Of a stretch of DNA of 64,000 nucleotides, positions 34,771-46,015 are shown in pieces. The notes under the pieces are model-generated. The model had not been told where the DNA came from and searched no databases. It worked only from the letters and a program-made list of their open reading frames with translations. This DNA is from Allium sativum (Eukaryota; Streptophyta; Magnoliopsida; Asparagales; Amaryllidaceae). Made by a program: the position numbers and the translations under genes. Position 1 is the first letter of the stretch; each line of letters opens with the position of its first letter. Where the stretch lies: the NCBI GenBank assembly GCA_030737875.1, contig CM060922.1:229690335-229754334 (forward strand), in the 5' to 3' direction.

Positions 34771-35514
34771 ACATTAATCGGGTGTTTGTACAACGCGAAT
34801 TTTTCGTTCTAAACATGGATGGTGTAAGACGGGTCATCACAAGATAAATATGAAAGAACAGTGAAATTCTTATTTTGTAAACCCTCTTCATGCCCCAACC
34901 AAATGCGTGAGTTTAAGCACGAGGAGCAGGAGAAAGTTGAGATTTCTCTCCTTTTTAGCGCGAATAACCAGAACATTTTCCAAGAGACCGTTTAGGATAA
35001 ATGGTTTTCTACATCCCATTTAACACCTCGAATGACATTTGCTCATCAAAATAAATATAAATTTTACACCAAATTGTCAACTGCTTAGTAAGGAAAAAGA
35101 ATATTGTATCTTCTCAAAATTGAAGAAATTGCACTTAACTTATGCTAATGCTGGTGATGAGTTCGATGTACCGCTGGTCATCACAATCTTAGTTTTGAAA
35201 TCTGTAGCAAGATTCATCCTTGTCCATCTGTTGCCCCTATCGCCTTTAGTGTCCGGAGTCACATTCCGTGCCTACTCTTGAGTCACTATGTCAACATGGT
35301 TTTTTTTTTTCTTTTAAGTAGCTGCTACCTTAGAAGTTATTGCCCTAAAATACTAGAATATAAATATCAACTGATGCCTTAGAAAATTAGTTATTGCCTC
35401 TCTTGATTTATCAAACAATCGACCTTGAATGCATGGACATAAATGCAAAGTATTAGAAAAAACCGGAACATTCATGAACAATCATACAAAATTTTGAAAG
35501 TATTGACTCGAAGG

Positions 35515-36000
35515 TAAATTGGCATGAGATGTTCACTAGACTTAAGTAATAAATTATAGAAGTTTTAAAGTAAAATTTGTAAAGCTTATTAACGAGAACA
35601 TAGAAAGCTCATGAGTTTAAGTAGAGTCTTGGAATTTTTTATCCTTTATTTTGGAGCAAGTCCAACAAGGCATTACATTTACATTTCACAAAATCTGAAA
35701 TGTACATCCAAAAAGGTGTCCAACAGAGTGTGCAAACACTTCAAAGTTTGGATTTCGAAGGACATTCGTTTCAGAATCTGCAAACTATTCAAGCGTTTGT
35801 GAACAAACGCAACAAACGCCCGAAACCAGATGTCTGTTAAACAAACGCCTGAAACCAGGCATCTATTCAACAAACGCCTGGTTTTCAATTGCTTGTTATT
35901 ACATTGAGCAGATTTTTATTACAACGGGCAGTTTTTTAACTTTTAAATGGCCTAAATGGGCTAGTGAGGGCATGCAGACACATTTTGCTGAATGTTGCTG
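35515..36000 (+). repeat. Intergenic direct repeat, copy 2
   Basis: Second copy of the repeat at 31989. It lies about 600-1100 bp upstream of the p32 copy 2 start, so it may belong to a duplicated promoter-distal flank. It contains a tandem of ACAAACGCC(T/C)GAAACCAG units. Confidence 0.8.
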
Positions 36001-36570
36001 ACACATGCGGCAGATTTTGCTAAATTTTACTGAGACATGCAGACTGTTTTAAAATGCTGTCACTTTTAAATTATCATGCGTTTGTTTAACAAACACCTGT
36101 TTTCAAAACTGTTGTAATTTTTCGGTTCCAATAATTCGGGGTGCGGAAAATCGAAAATCTGCACCCGAACTTATGGGTGTAAACGGGTCGGACCGGACCC
36201 AACGGAGGTGTTCTAGTCCTGTCCTACAAGTGATTCGGATGGACACGGACCAGACACCATATAGCCTCAGACCGAGCCGGATAACGGACTGTTCTGTCCG
36301 ATATACAACAATTACTCTTGAATCACGGTGTTAACTTCTGAACTCATGTTTTGCGCCTACTCTTGAATCGCGATGTCGATATGGTTTTTCATCTTTCTAG
36401 TAGCTGTTGCCTTAGAAATTACTGCCCAAGAATACTAATTAAGGGACGTGAATGTATGTATGTCAGTAGAATAAAGTTATAAATTGGGTTTAAGAAGAGT
36501 CCAGGAGTTTCTTATGCTTTATTTGTTAGATTTAGATCCGTAGAGGCCAAAGCTTTTTACAAAAACACCC

Positions 36571-36578
36571 TATATATA
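36571..36578 (+). promoter_or_regulatory. TATA box of p32 copy 2
   Basis: CCCTATATATACTCTCC lies about 60 bp upstream of the ATG at 36633. It is followed by a C-rich likely start region (CATCGCCGCC) and an A-rich leader (AACAACAAACATAACA) typical of plant 5' UTRs. Confidence 0.65.
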
Positions 36579-36632
36579 CTCTCCATCGCCGCCTTAAGCC
36601 GTCCGCCTTTCCCTAAAACAACAAACATAACA

Positions 36633-36890
36633 ATGACTTCTTGCTTAGTATCCTCCTTGGTACGCTGCTCAATTCCCAGGGTTTCTTTTATTTACAGATC
36701 TCAATTTTACTCGACTACTCCTCTCATCTCAAGGACTTGGATCCTTAGAAATCTAATCTGCAAACCGTGCTGCCCAATTTTTACCAGATCCGTTTCTTCA
36801 AAAAAATTTGCGGCTGAGAATGATAAGATCAAGCATGCCAACGAGATTCTCTTGCGCGTTTTGGAATCGGAGATCGCTGAACATGAATTA
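36633..36890 (+). CDS. Mitochondrial glycoprotein (MAM33/p32) family protein, exon 1, copy 2
   Basis: 86 codons from ATG, ending in phase 0 at a donor (GAATTA|GTAATA at 36891). The first about 55 residues are rich in Arg and Ser with few acids, as in a mitochondrial presequence. The following LLRVLESEIAEHE helix matches the start of the mature domain in plant family members (LRVIESEI type). A TATA box lies 60 bp upstream. The frame continues unspliced to 36968, but that tail is hydrophobic and unlike the family. Exon 2 lies 2.7 kb downstream beyond a transposon-filled intron. Confidence 0.72.
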
Positions 36891-37835
36891 GTAATATTGC
36901 TCACTAACCCGTTCGCTCTTTTTATTTTATTGAATGGTGTAGTAATAACGTTTATCTTTAACTTCTGATTATATAAATCAGAACTCTACCTGTTTGTTTT
37001 TTTGGCAATTCAAAACAAGTTATTCAGAATTTGCAAACTTGACATATATCCTCTAGTATGAGTGATGAAGTTCGTTGATTGATTATCTAGCTAGATTTCC
37101 AATAGTAAAATAAAAAAATTGAAGTGTTATGTGTGGATAATTTTCTGTATCAGCAACAGTTTTATGCAACAATGTTACATTCTTTGCATTTACTCCGATC
37201 TTTATGTGTGTATGGTTTTTCACTACAACAAAGGTAATGGCTAGTATAAGTGCTACAACAAGATGATAAGCAGTTAGATTTTAGAAAATACGTTGCGGTA
37301 CTTGAAACATATCTTACATCTTTATTTGTAATAAATAAGTACTGCATTTTATTTTATGGAATTCAGTCCAGAATGACAGCTTTATTAGCATGAGAAAAAC
37401 TATGAACACTCGCGAGTAAAGCGATTGTTAAATATTATTGGCTTAACATTAGGGCCCCCTGTATTCAGCCTCCAATCGAACAGCAGTACTCGCGCGAGTA
37501 TATTTTTAAGCGAGTGTTGGTAGAACAACTCTATTAGCATAGTCTCATATGATAATTAATTACAAACTAAAAGAAAATTAAGGTCTCAAAGTATAGTAGG
37601 AGCCATGTGGATTCATTACGTAGCTTGTATGTATAATGTATCTTTTTGCTTCATCTTGACGGACAGTTTCATGCAACAATTTTACATTCTTTGCATTTAC
37701 TGAAGTAGAAATATATCTTGCTAGTGGCGTACGCAGAGATTTAGATTAGTGGGGGCGAAACAATGGAAAAATTGTTAAATCATATGCTAAAAAGTTAAGA
37801 AATATTTGAACTATAGAACTACATTAATATCCAAC

Positions 37836-38087
37836 TTAAGCATAATTTTCATCTGTGCCATTATTGTTATTATTAGCTTTCTCTTCCATGTTTTCAATGT
37901 TGGCTTTTACAATATCATCGACCACTTCAGCATTAGTAGTGACTTCTTTCTTGCCTTCATTCATGTAACTCTCAGCCTTTGATTTGAAAGTTTTTGAAGA
38001 CTCCGTCTTCATTCTATAAAGGGGCATAGCTTTCTGTATGCATTGAAGAAAAACATAACATTGATTAGTCAAACGAATCGCGCACAA
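37836..38087 (-). CDS. Hypothetical short ORF in left arm of foldback element
   Basis: 83 codons; the last about 60 residues (AMPLYRMKT through EEKANNNNN) are repeated with few changes by the plus-strand ORF in the other arm (38976-39167). Residues about 30-70 are Lys/Glu-rich and could form a helix. I do not recognise a family. That both arms keep the reading frame with mostly conservative differences is notable, but it may only reflect recent duplication of the arm. Confidence 0.25.
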   Translation of the reverse strand: MCAIRLTNQCYVFLQCIQKAMPLYRMKTESSKTFKSKAESYMNEGKKEVTTNAEVVDDIVKANIENMEEKANNNNNGTDENYA

Positions 38088-38426
38088 TTATAAGATCACA
38101 CTACCGTGAGGAGTTGAACAAAATAAATTGGATGATGAACAACACAGCGATTAAAATTCATGTATTTTTAAGGATTGAAAATCCTTTATAATGAATAAGC
38201 GTTAGTGCTATTGCTAGTTTCCCATCATAACTGCACAAGTATAAAATGCATCAACAATAGAAACATAAAATCTACCAGAAAAATATCTTTTGATGGTTTA
38301 GGTAGAAGAGAGTGTCTGCTTTTAGCAACTGGTATAAAGCCATTTAAATTGTTCTGTGAAGAGAAAACACAGAAAAATTATATAAGAATGCAACAATATA
38401 TACATGAACTTAACACACATATACAT

Positions 38427-38825
38427 CATGGTAGTTAAGGCGTTAAGACGCAAAAAAGCGCAAGCATTGAGCCTGAGGCTTTTTTGAGGCTTGGGCTTTT
38501 TTGTGTGAATTTTATATGAGTTTGATCTGCTATTTTGCTAACTACAAATTAATTTTTAAACCATATTTTATAATTTATTCAATTATTTATATATTTTATT
38601 AATAAGATTCAAATTTTAAACCATATTTTATAATTTGTTGAACAATCAAAATTTTAGTTTAACTATTTATAAATAAAATTTTAAATTTTGCAAAAAAAAA
38701 AGCCTCAAACTGCGAAAAGACGCACTCAAACTATAAAAAGGCGCAAGCCTTGAGCCTTGGGTTTTTTTTTCTTTTTTTTTATGTTTGCGCTTAGGCGCAC
38801 CTAAGCGCGCCCCTTGATAACTATG
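38427..38825. mobile_element. Small hAT-like MITE in the loop of the foldback element
   Basis: Ends CATGGTAGTTAAGGCG and, inverted, CATAGTTATCAAGGGGCG resemble a common plant MITE terminus. The flanks ATATACAT and ACATACAT are near-matching 8-mers. Inside are GCGC-type motifs (AAGCGCAAGC, TTAGGCGCACC). About 400 bp, non-coding. Confidence 0.6.
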
Positions 38826-38975
38826 ACATACATATGTATGAATTTTAACCGCTATGTTATTCATCATCCAATTTATTTTGTTCAACCCCTCACGGTAGTG
38901 TGATCTAATAATTGCATGCGATTCGTTTGACTATCAAAGCTATGTTTTTTTCTTCTTCAATGCGTACAGAAAGCT

Positions 38976-39167
38976 ATGCCCCTTTATAGAATGAAGACGA
39001 AGGCTTCTAAAATTTTCAAATCGAAGGTTGAGGGTTACATGAATGAAGGCAAGAAAGAAGTCACTACTAATGCTGAAGTGGTCGATGATATTGTCAAAGC
39101 CAACATTGAAAACATGGAAGAGAAAGCAAATAATAACAATAATGACACTGATAAAAATCGTGCTTAA
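38976..39167 (+). CDS. Hypothetical short ORF in right arm of foldback element
   Basis: 63 codons from ATG to TAA, starting MPLYRMKTKASK and ending in an Asn run. It mirrors the minus-strand ORF at 37836-38087. Unknown function; it could be a captured exon. No promoter is seen, but it lies in sense orientation in the p32 intron. Confidence 0.25.
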   Translation: MPLYRMKTKASKIFKSKVEGYMNEGKKEVTTNAEVVDDIVKANIENMEEKANNNNNDTDKNRA

Positions 39168-39601
39168 ACTGGATATTAACGTAGTTTTGTAGATCAAATA
39201 TTCTTAATTTTTTCACATATGATTGAACAATTTTTCATTTGTTCCGCCCACTAATCTAAATCTCTGCGTACGTCACTGCTTGCTTTTAAGCAAATGCCTC
39301 TGATCAATAAAGATAAAGTTAGAGGAAAAAAACCCAGTGGGGGCGACGGCCCCCACTGGGCCTATGATGGGTACGCCAATGTATCTTGCTGAATATATCG
39401 TTCTTTACCGTTGTAATATATCATGCTGAATATACTGAACTTGGGAACTTAGCGCGCTACCCTCTAGCATAAGTGATAAAGTTACTTCATGGGTCTTTAA
39501 TTAGATGACCAATAATTTATCCTAGTTTCAATGATACATGAACACTTTGTAATAGTTATTTTAAATCACTAATATGTATTTTTATTTTGGCATTTTGGCA
39601 G

Positions 39602-39870
39602 GAAAAAGTGTTGCCAAAGGATTTTCCATTTGAGATTATTGATAATCCTGAAGGTGGATCAATTATGCTTAAGAGAGAATATGGCACTGAGCAGATCCAA
39701 GCTACTGTGAGTGCCTACTCGTATATGGGTACTCCGATCTTGCTGATGTATCTAAATATTACCATAAAAAAGAATGTGGGTCCTACTTTAGAAATCTTTT
39801 GCCATCTCAGACCAAATGATTTCCAAACTATACTCGTGTCATTGGAAAATCCAGAAATCTCCAAATCCAA
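39602..39870 (+). CDS. Mitochondrial glycoprotein (MAM33/p32) family protein, exon 2, copy 2
   Basis: After the acceptor TTGGCAG the frame reads FPFEIIDNPEGGSIMLKREY, a hallmark of the plant MAM33/p32 core beta-sheet, then YLNITIKKNVGPTLEIFCHL and a VSLENPE segment. It ends after two bases of a codon at a clear donor (CCAA|GTAAGA, 39871). Exons 1, 2 and the neighbouring exon 3 would add to about 221 codons, near the usual family length. For this copy exon 3 should lie right of the window, because intron 2 holds the copia, Mutator-like, hAT and Tat elements. Confidence 0.78.
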
Positions 39871-40062
39871 GTAAGATTTCTTTATACTGGCTGAGATTGC
39901 TTGAAGCTTATCCTACATGTGTCTAACTTGAAAAACATGTATACTTGCTGAGATACCAATACATGCTAATTTGATCTGCATATAAAACCTGGAAACTTAC
40001 AGACCAAACACTCAAGGGATAAGTGACATGATATGCCTTATATTGCAAAATAAGGGATACAA

Positions 40063-40067
40063 TGGCT
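40063..40067. repeat. Target-site duplication ATGGC, left side of copia in copy 2
   Basis: ATGGC precedes the TG of the copia 3' LTR. The same 5 bp follow the copia LTR of copy 1 at 27704-27708. Confidence 0.65.
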
Positions 40068-40559
40068 GTTGGTAAACAATGACTGAGTCGCATACTTTGT
40101 CGCTTTCTTGAAGACGATTCGACGATCTGGCTGATGGTGCAAACAAGTTTATACTTGTTGCCGTCGTCTCTAGGATAAAACAACATCGAAAAAATAATCG
40201 ATTTGCTTGCAAAACAAATCAATTCAGATTTGCACTTTCTAAAAATAATGAACTGCTCGTTCTGTTTTTGTTTCTGTTTTTTGGAGGAAAAAAAATGGCG
40301 GAGGAAGAAGAAGAAGAGGTTGAGATAAAACGCGTTGTTTTTTTTCTTTTGAGTGATCCGAAATAAAAAATATACGTGTTATTATTGTTGTAGGGAAGTC
40401 GGTTTAGATCTGAAAAAATGGATCTCAGTTTTACCAAATCAAGTAAAAACTGATTCATTCATAGTCTTATGATGTGAGACTATTTGTATAGGAGTCATCT
40501 CACACTTATTCAAATTTTTAAATAATTCGTCTTTATAAAAATAAACTATTTTTCCAACA
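40068..40559 (-). repeat. Ty1/copia 3' LTR (492 bp), uninterrupted copy
   Basis: On the minus strand it runs from TGTTGGAAAAATAG to TTTACCAACA. It aligns end to end with the split LTRs at 20554-27703 and 44716-50796 and serves as their empty reference. A polypurine tract (AAGTGAGGGAT on the minus strand, 40560-40570) lies just inside the element. Confidence 0.85.
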
Positions 40560-41559
40560 ATCCCTCACTTGAATTTTTAAAAATATTTTTCGAGCAGTTT
40601 CTAAAAATATAAGATTGTGCATAAACAAAGGTGTCATCCGACTTGAACCTTTGCATAGTGGATAAGATTCAGTTTTTAGTAGAGTGACACGTAGTCTTGA
40701 ACTCTATTCCTGACATCCGACCACACTCAACCTATTCTATAGTGCAATCAAATAAGCCCGTGCATTTATTGTCATGCACGTCTATCCCAGTTTAGTGAAC
40801 GCCCCAGAATTTTTGTCCAAAACTCCATAGGAAACGACCACATTTCCACATTCACATAGGTGAGTCTATCAAGAGTACTCCTGAAGGTAGGTACTCCACT
40901 CCAAATAGAGTATTGATCTCATTAAGAGTTTCAATTAACTCATTCTCTAATCACTTCAGGAATACATGCTTCTTAATATATAAATGTAGAATGTTCATCA
41001 GCTATCACAACTCAACTTGTTTTTACCCATTGAACCTAGTTCTTGGGATCTCCAGTCATTTAGGTTGGGTTACCATTGTGTGTAATTCTACAATCTCAGG
41101 GCTAAGGTCTCATTCTTTTAGAATCATTATGAACTTTCTTTCTGAACAGTCCTTTCTTCAAATGATCAGCCAAATTATCATCACTTCATATGTGATGTTC
41201 TCTAACAATACTGTGCTTACGACTGTCATTTCTTACCGTTATAATATTGGTTTTGTCCTTTTTTCAATAGTCGTCAAATTTTTCATCACTATATATATGA
41301 TCTTTTACAGTATTGTGCTTACGACTGTCGTCTACTACCATTATAATAACGGTTCTGTACTTTTTGCAATAACCGCAAAACTATCGCAATAGATTACACC
41401 ACTGGTGTCGGTTTTTCCCTTATGGGATCTCAACTAACAGATTTCTTTAGTTCTCCGCTTCTTCACTAGCTGTGGCTAGGGCAATTATCTCAATCTTTAT
41501 AGTAGACTGAGTCAAAATAGTATGTTTTTGGATTTTTCAAGAAACAACTCCTCCAATAA

Positions 41560-42340
41560 TGCTAGATGTATAGCCACTGGTCGTTTTAGAATCATCTAAT
41601 AAAGTATTCCAGTCTGCATCGGAATATCCTTCAAATACAACTGGAAACTTTTCATAATTTAATCCAAGGTCCATAGTTCGTTTAAGGTATCTCGTGACCC
41701 TTTCAATAGCATGTTAATGCTTTATACTAGGTTTACTGGTAAACCTACACGATAATCCCACGACATAGGATGTCGGGTCTAGTACAATCAGTGGTTTATC
41801 GAAGGTTGCTAATGATGCTCGCATAATCAGACTGTCTTACACTTTCACCAGTGTTCTTAAATAACTTTACACGGGGATTATATGGTGTACATGCAGGTTT
41901 ACAGGCAAAGTAATTTTTAGTACCAAGGATTACACTCGACTCACCTAGATCTTTCATATCAAAATTGACACTTAATAAGAATTTGACTGAGTTTATGACA
42001 TGAATGTTTAACCTCAAAAAGAGTAGGTCATGTACATAAAGACATATAATAGTGCAAATGTCATTATCAGATTTGTAATAAATGCATTTGTCACTTTCAT
42101 TAACTTTAAAACCATGTGAAATGATTAAGTTATCAATTTTTTCATGTCATTGTTTAAGTGCTTGTTTTAAACCATATAATGATTTATCTAATTTCATACT
42201 TTATGTTCTTGATCATGTACTAAAATTCTTCAGGCTGGTCCATATAAATTTCTTCTTCTAATTCACCATTCAAAAATGTGGTTTTAACATCCATTTGGTG
42301 TATTAATAAATTATGAACAGAGACAAGTGAGATTAATACC
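41560..42340 (-). pseudogene. Copia reverse transcriptase remnant
   Basis: Minus-strand fragments match copia reverse transcriptase in order: MDQPEEF near 42240, SLYGLKQA near 42165, a catalytic-loop equivalent reading LYVHDLL near 42030 (second position of the Asp pair changed to His), and FDMKDLGE.SVILG near 41950, then the SDYASII stretch near 41810. Several stops and frame changes separate them. Inactive. Confidence 0.8.
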
Positions 42341-42639
42341 CGAATGGATGTAATTCTAGTTACATGTGAAAAGGTGTCAAAGAATTCTATATTTTCTTTT
42401 TGTTTAAAACCTTTAGCTACTAGACGAACTTTATATTTATCGACAGTGGCATCAGGTTTTAGTTTCTTTATAAGTACCCATTTACAGCCTATAGATTTAC
42501 AACCGGGGGTAAATCTACCAAGTGCCCTACTATTCCTTAATTTAAAAAGAAATTTTGTTTCATAACAATCAATGTCATTTGATTCAATTATATTTTGTGT
42601 ATTTAGGTCATAAAATTTGTATGCTTTGCTATTAATAGC

Positions 42640-42990
42640 ATAACCTATAAATACACATTCATACTATAAATACACATTTATATGCTCTACTTGCTAATTT
42701 TATTCTCTTAGGTTTTGAAATGCGAACATATGCTAAACAACCCCAATTTATAAAGTATGACACATTGGGTTTATAATTATTTAAAATTTCATAAGGTGAA
42801 ATTTTATTCTTAGATTTAGGGATTCTATCCAAAACATAACATACAGTTAATAATATATCCGTCACCAATGTTTGTTGCACCAGAATTAAATAAAATGGCA
42901 ACTACTAATTCGGTAAAGGCCCTATTTTTTTCTTTCAGCTTTACCGTTCATTTCAGGTGAATAGAGTGCAGTTCTCTCATGTACTATACT
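42640..42990 (-). pseudogene. Copia integrase C-terminal remnant
   Basis: Minus strand: a SPEMNGKAE block (end of the catalytic core, with its Glu) near 42945, then TVCYVLDRIPKSKNKISPYE and WGCLAYVRI....RIKLASRAYKCVFI, the conserved copia integrase tail. It is separated from the protease part by a shortened region, so part of the integrase core appears deleted between 42990 and 43000. Confidence 0.82.
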
Positions 42991-43560
42991 ATGTAATTAT
43001 AAAAATCCAGAATAGAACTAAGTTCATATTCTGTTGCTCTATCACTACGTAGTCTCTTAATTTTCTTATTCGCTTGATTGTCAATTTCAATTTTGAATAT
43101 TTTAAACATGTCAAATGCATCACATCTTCCAGAATCACTGTCTCTACAGAGGTAGACTTTATTTCCGCCTTACCAATCTCTACGGCTTTAGTGGTATGAG
43201 GATCTTCCAACAACATTTTCTGATCATCAGCAGCCGTGTATGTTGTGAATATATCACGATCATAGCAGACATGGCGAGAAACATCAGTGTCTATCCACCA
43301 ACCATCTGATCCACCAACAAGGTGAATCTCAGTAATCATAGCCTTAAGAGGCTTCTCAGTCAGGTTAGCCTGCGGTGCTGGGCCTAGTCTGTTCCGACAC
43401 TTTCATGCCATATGACGTGGTTTTTCACGGTTGTAACATAGAAACAACTGCCTAGAATTATTCTTTTTTGGTTGGTTGCTGCTGTCCTTTATGGTTTCCT
43501 TGTGGATTCCCATTCTAATCTCAACTGACCGGCCGTGGAGGCTTACTATTGATAAAGATG
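42989..43560 (-). pseudogene. Copia gag knuckle and protease remnant
   Basis: Minus strand: a CCHC-like knuckle (CYNREKPRHM) near 43420, then WWIDTDVSRHVCYD near 43290, the copia protease site with the usual Gly of the D-T/S-G triad replaced by Asp, and VMHL near 43130 of the GAG-pre-integrase region. Stops lie between the knuckle and the protease. No active enzyme is expected. Confidence 0.75.
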
Positions 43561-44715
43561 TGAATATGTTTGAAAAGCATCCAATTTTTTTTTGTTTTTG
43601 GTAATGAATTATACACTGCTTTTATGTGTCGTTGCCTCCCTTATCTTAATAATAGTCCATGTAACAATTCATCTTGATAAAATAGTTCATTTTTCAACAT
43701 CTATTTTATCAGAAGTTCTGAATCTAACTTTGCCAATGTATTTCATTACCAAGTGTTTCTAGATTATGCATACTTTTCTGCTAAACAATTGTAATGCGAG
43801 ACATTCAACAAAGTTCATATGGACGTTATCTTACCGAAAAAGACATACAGTGGTTGAATTATATAACCAGACACACTGCAAGATTTTACAAGAGAATGTT
43901 ACCCATCATGGAGATAGAACTGCATCTGGAGTTATGGTCAAACATGGGTGGCTCTCTTTTCATATAAGCGTTAATTAAATCCTGTTTAATCGGTGTACAT
44001 CATTACTAGACGTGATAGTCAACATCGCTGTCGTTCATTTAAGAGTGTTTTATCTTTATCAACTTCAATTAAATTTCTGAAAAATAAACTGCAAACAAGA
44101 AAGATAGGGAAATAAATTACTTGTTAATTTGAGCAATGGCGCCATAAAAAAGATAATAGAAGTATCATAAAGCCCCTCCATTGTATACTCTTAGACCAGC
44201 TCAAATCCCCGTCCGCCCAAGCCTCAAGTCACCAACTGGCTTGCTAAAAATCCCTCTTTTTCTTTTATCTCTTGTATCTCCAGCCTTCTCCGAGGCAACA
44301 ATATTTTATTTTACCTGTCGAAGTGACCGTATTGCCTCTTATACTCTGTAAGAAGCAAATTTTCATCCTCGTTTCTAGGTCTAATCTTTAATTTCTGAAT
44401 CCCAGCATGCCTAGTTTGAGCTATAAATTTGATATCGAGACCGACCGCTTGGAGTCAAGAGCAAGAGCAAGAGCAAACGCGGCTGAAATCGTTTACTCTG
44501 AAGTCAAGGCCGAATAACTCAACACCAACTGATCCGAATCTTCATCTTTAAAAACCCTAGTTTTTTTTTTAGATTCCGCCTAAGTATCCGCTCTCGTACT
44601 TCAACGAATCAGTGGATACTTTCTTCAGTTCAGTGGATTTATTACTTTTACAGATCAGGCGGATGCTGATGTGGCGAATGCAGTCCAAGCCATTGTTTCC
44701 AATTCGTCTTCAAAT
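43561..44715. other. 5' part of copia internal region, little recognisable
   Basis: By position this should be gag and leader. A weak gag-like stretch may lie at 43610-43760 on the minus strand. From about 44160 the plus strand looks gene-like (pyrimidine-rich leader, then a 36-codon ORF at 44407-44517), so a foreign fragment may be inserted. I see no terminal repeats that would delimit it. Confidence 0.4.
44407..44517 (+). CDS. Unrecognised 36-residue ORF
   Basis: ATG at 44407 follows a CT-rich leader (about 44250-44400) that resembles a plant 5' UTR. The peptide starts MPSLSYKFDIETDRL, has an Arg-Ala repeat, and ends EVKAE before TAA at 44515-44517. It may be the first exon of a captured or broken host gene; the following sequence has CCCTAGTTTTTTTTTTAG, which could be an acceptor. 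I do not recognise the family. Confidence 0.22.
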   Translation: MPSLSYKFDIETDRLESRARARANAAEIVYSEVKAE

Positions 44716-45729
44716 TGTTGGGAAACAATGACTGAGTCGCGTACTTTGTCGCTTTCTTGAAGATGATTAGGCGATCTGGCCGATGGTGCAAACCAGTTCG
44801 TACTTGTTGTCGCCTCTTGGATAAAACAGCCTCGAAAAAATAATCGATTTGCTTGCACAACAAATCAGTTCAGATTTGCACTTTCTAAAAATAATGAACT
44901 GCTCGTTTTGTTTTTTGTTTTTGTTTTCTTTAAAGAGAAAAAAAATGGCGGAAGCAGAAGAGGCTAAGATTGTTATTGTTTTTGTTTTCTTTAAAGAAAA
45001 AATAATGAACTGTTCGTACTTGTTTTTGTTTTTGTTTTCATAATACATAATCAACATCAATTTCTTCTCTTCGCAGATTGTTATCAGTCAACTCACGCAA
45101 CCTTTAACACAACCCTCACAATTAGGGATGCCAACGGATGCAAACGGATACGGATACTGCTATGTCCGTATCTGTATCCGAATTTTTTATTTTTTTGCAT
45201 CCGTATCCTATATCCGCAGATACTTGCTTAAGTATATCCGTATCCACGGATATTTTAGGATATCCAAAAATATTCGTATCGGCCTTGCCGGATACATATA
45301 TTTTTAATTATCCGAAAATATCTGAAAATATCCGAAAATTAAACAAAAAAAATTTACAAATACTGAAATACATCATTTACATGCAAACTCGATAATTCTA
45401 ATCAAAAATACATCAATCACACAAATTCCACGCTACAAATACTTGCAAAACGTTCAACATACTAAATGCACAATTTTTAGCCTAAAATAAAACATAATAA
45501 TCATGTGACTTAATAATACCTAATACAAACACAAATACAACATTGTTTAATAATACCTAATACAAACACAAATACATGTTTTTTGCTTTGCGTAGAGATA
45601 AAAGAGTTGAGACTTAAGAGTGCTTCAACCTTCTGCTTTAACCTGAAACAAACAAAAATATTATCGATAAGGATAACCATACAAGATGACATGTGAGAAC
45701 ACTATACAAGCAGTGCATACTGCATAACA

Positions 45730-46015
45730 TTGCTGGTGCAAAGCTTTCCGCAGCAGCAAAGGTTGCTAGTGCAAAGCTTTGCACAACATTGCTTTGCAAA
45801 GCATTGCTTTGCAAAGCATTGCTTTGCAAAGCTTTGCACAGGCAAAGCTTTGCAAGGCAAAGCCTTGCTGCTGGCTTTGCACAGGCAAAGCTTTGCATAG
45901 CAAAGCCTTGCTGCTGTGCAAAGCCTTGCTGCTGTGCAAAGCTTTGCACATGCAAAGCTTTGCACGGCTTTGCAAAGCTTTTGCAAAGCTTTGCTGCTGT
46001 GCAAAGCTTTTAAAT
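45730..46015. repeat. GCAAAGCTTTGC palindromic repeat array, hAT copy 2
   Basis: Counterpart of 22405-22695, with different unit order: three consecutive TTGCTTTGCAAAGCA units (45789-45832) and fewer CACAGG spacers. A further short block is at 46787-46835. Changes between copies show that the array has rearranged since the locus duplication. Confidence 0.85.

Larger units (their letters stand above)
37722..39381. mobile_element. hAT-type foldback element in intron 1 (1.66 kb)
   Basis: The ends TAGTGGCGTACGC and, inverted, CATTGGCGTACCC are flanked by perfect 8-bp duplications TATCTTGC (37714-37721 and 39382-39389). Inside, about 37722-38165 and 38831-39278 form long inverted arms around a loop with another small element. 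A GGGGGCGACGGCCCCC hairpin lies near the right end. No transposase. Confidence 0.85.
36891..39601 (+). other. Intron 1 of p32 copy 2 (2.7 kb)
   Basis: Donor GTAATA at 36891 and acceptor TTTGGCAG at 39594-39601, with phase 0 on both sides. It contains a hAT-type foldback element (37722-39381). A 35-bp near-identical direct repeat (TTTATGCAACAATGTTACAT and onward) occurs at about 37159-37194 and 37669-37703. Confidence 0.65.
40560..44715 (-). mobile_element. Ty1/copia internal region, decayed
   Basis: Lies between the 3' LTR at 40068-40559 and the 5' LTR beginning at 44716, on the minus strand. From right to left it holds possible gag remains, a CCHC knuckle, protease, integrase, reverse transcriptase and RNase H remains, the order gag-PR-IN-RT-RH of Ty1/copia. 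All segments carry stops and frame changes. No clear tRNA-primer site is seen next to the 5' LTR, so the 5' end may be rearranged. Confidence 0.75.

Noticed and set aside
36140..36300. GGGTGTAAACGGGTCGG-type sequence suggesting a hAT terminus
   Set aside because: No matching second terminus or target duplication was found nearby.
40913..41392. 159-aa plus-strand ORF in copia
   Set aside because: Antisense to the decayed copia RNase H region; hydrophobic composition from reverse-strand reading and no domain recognised.
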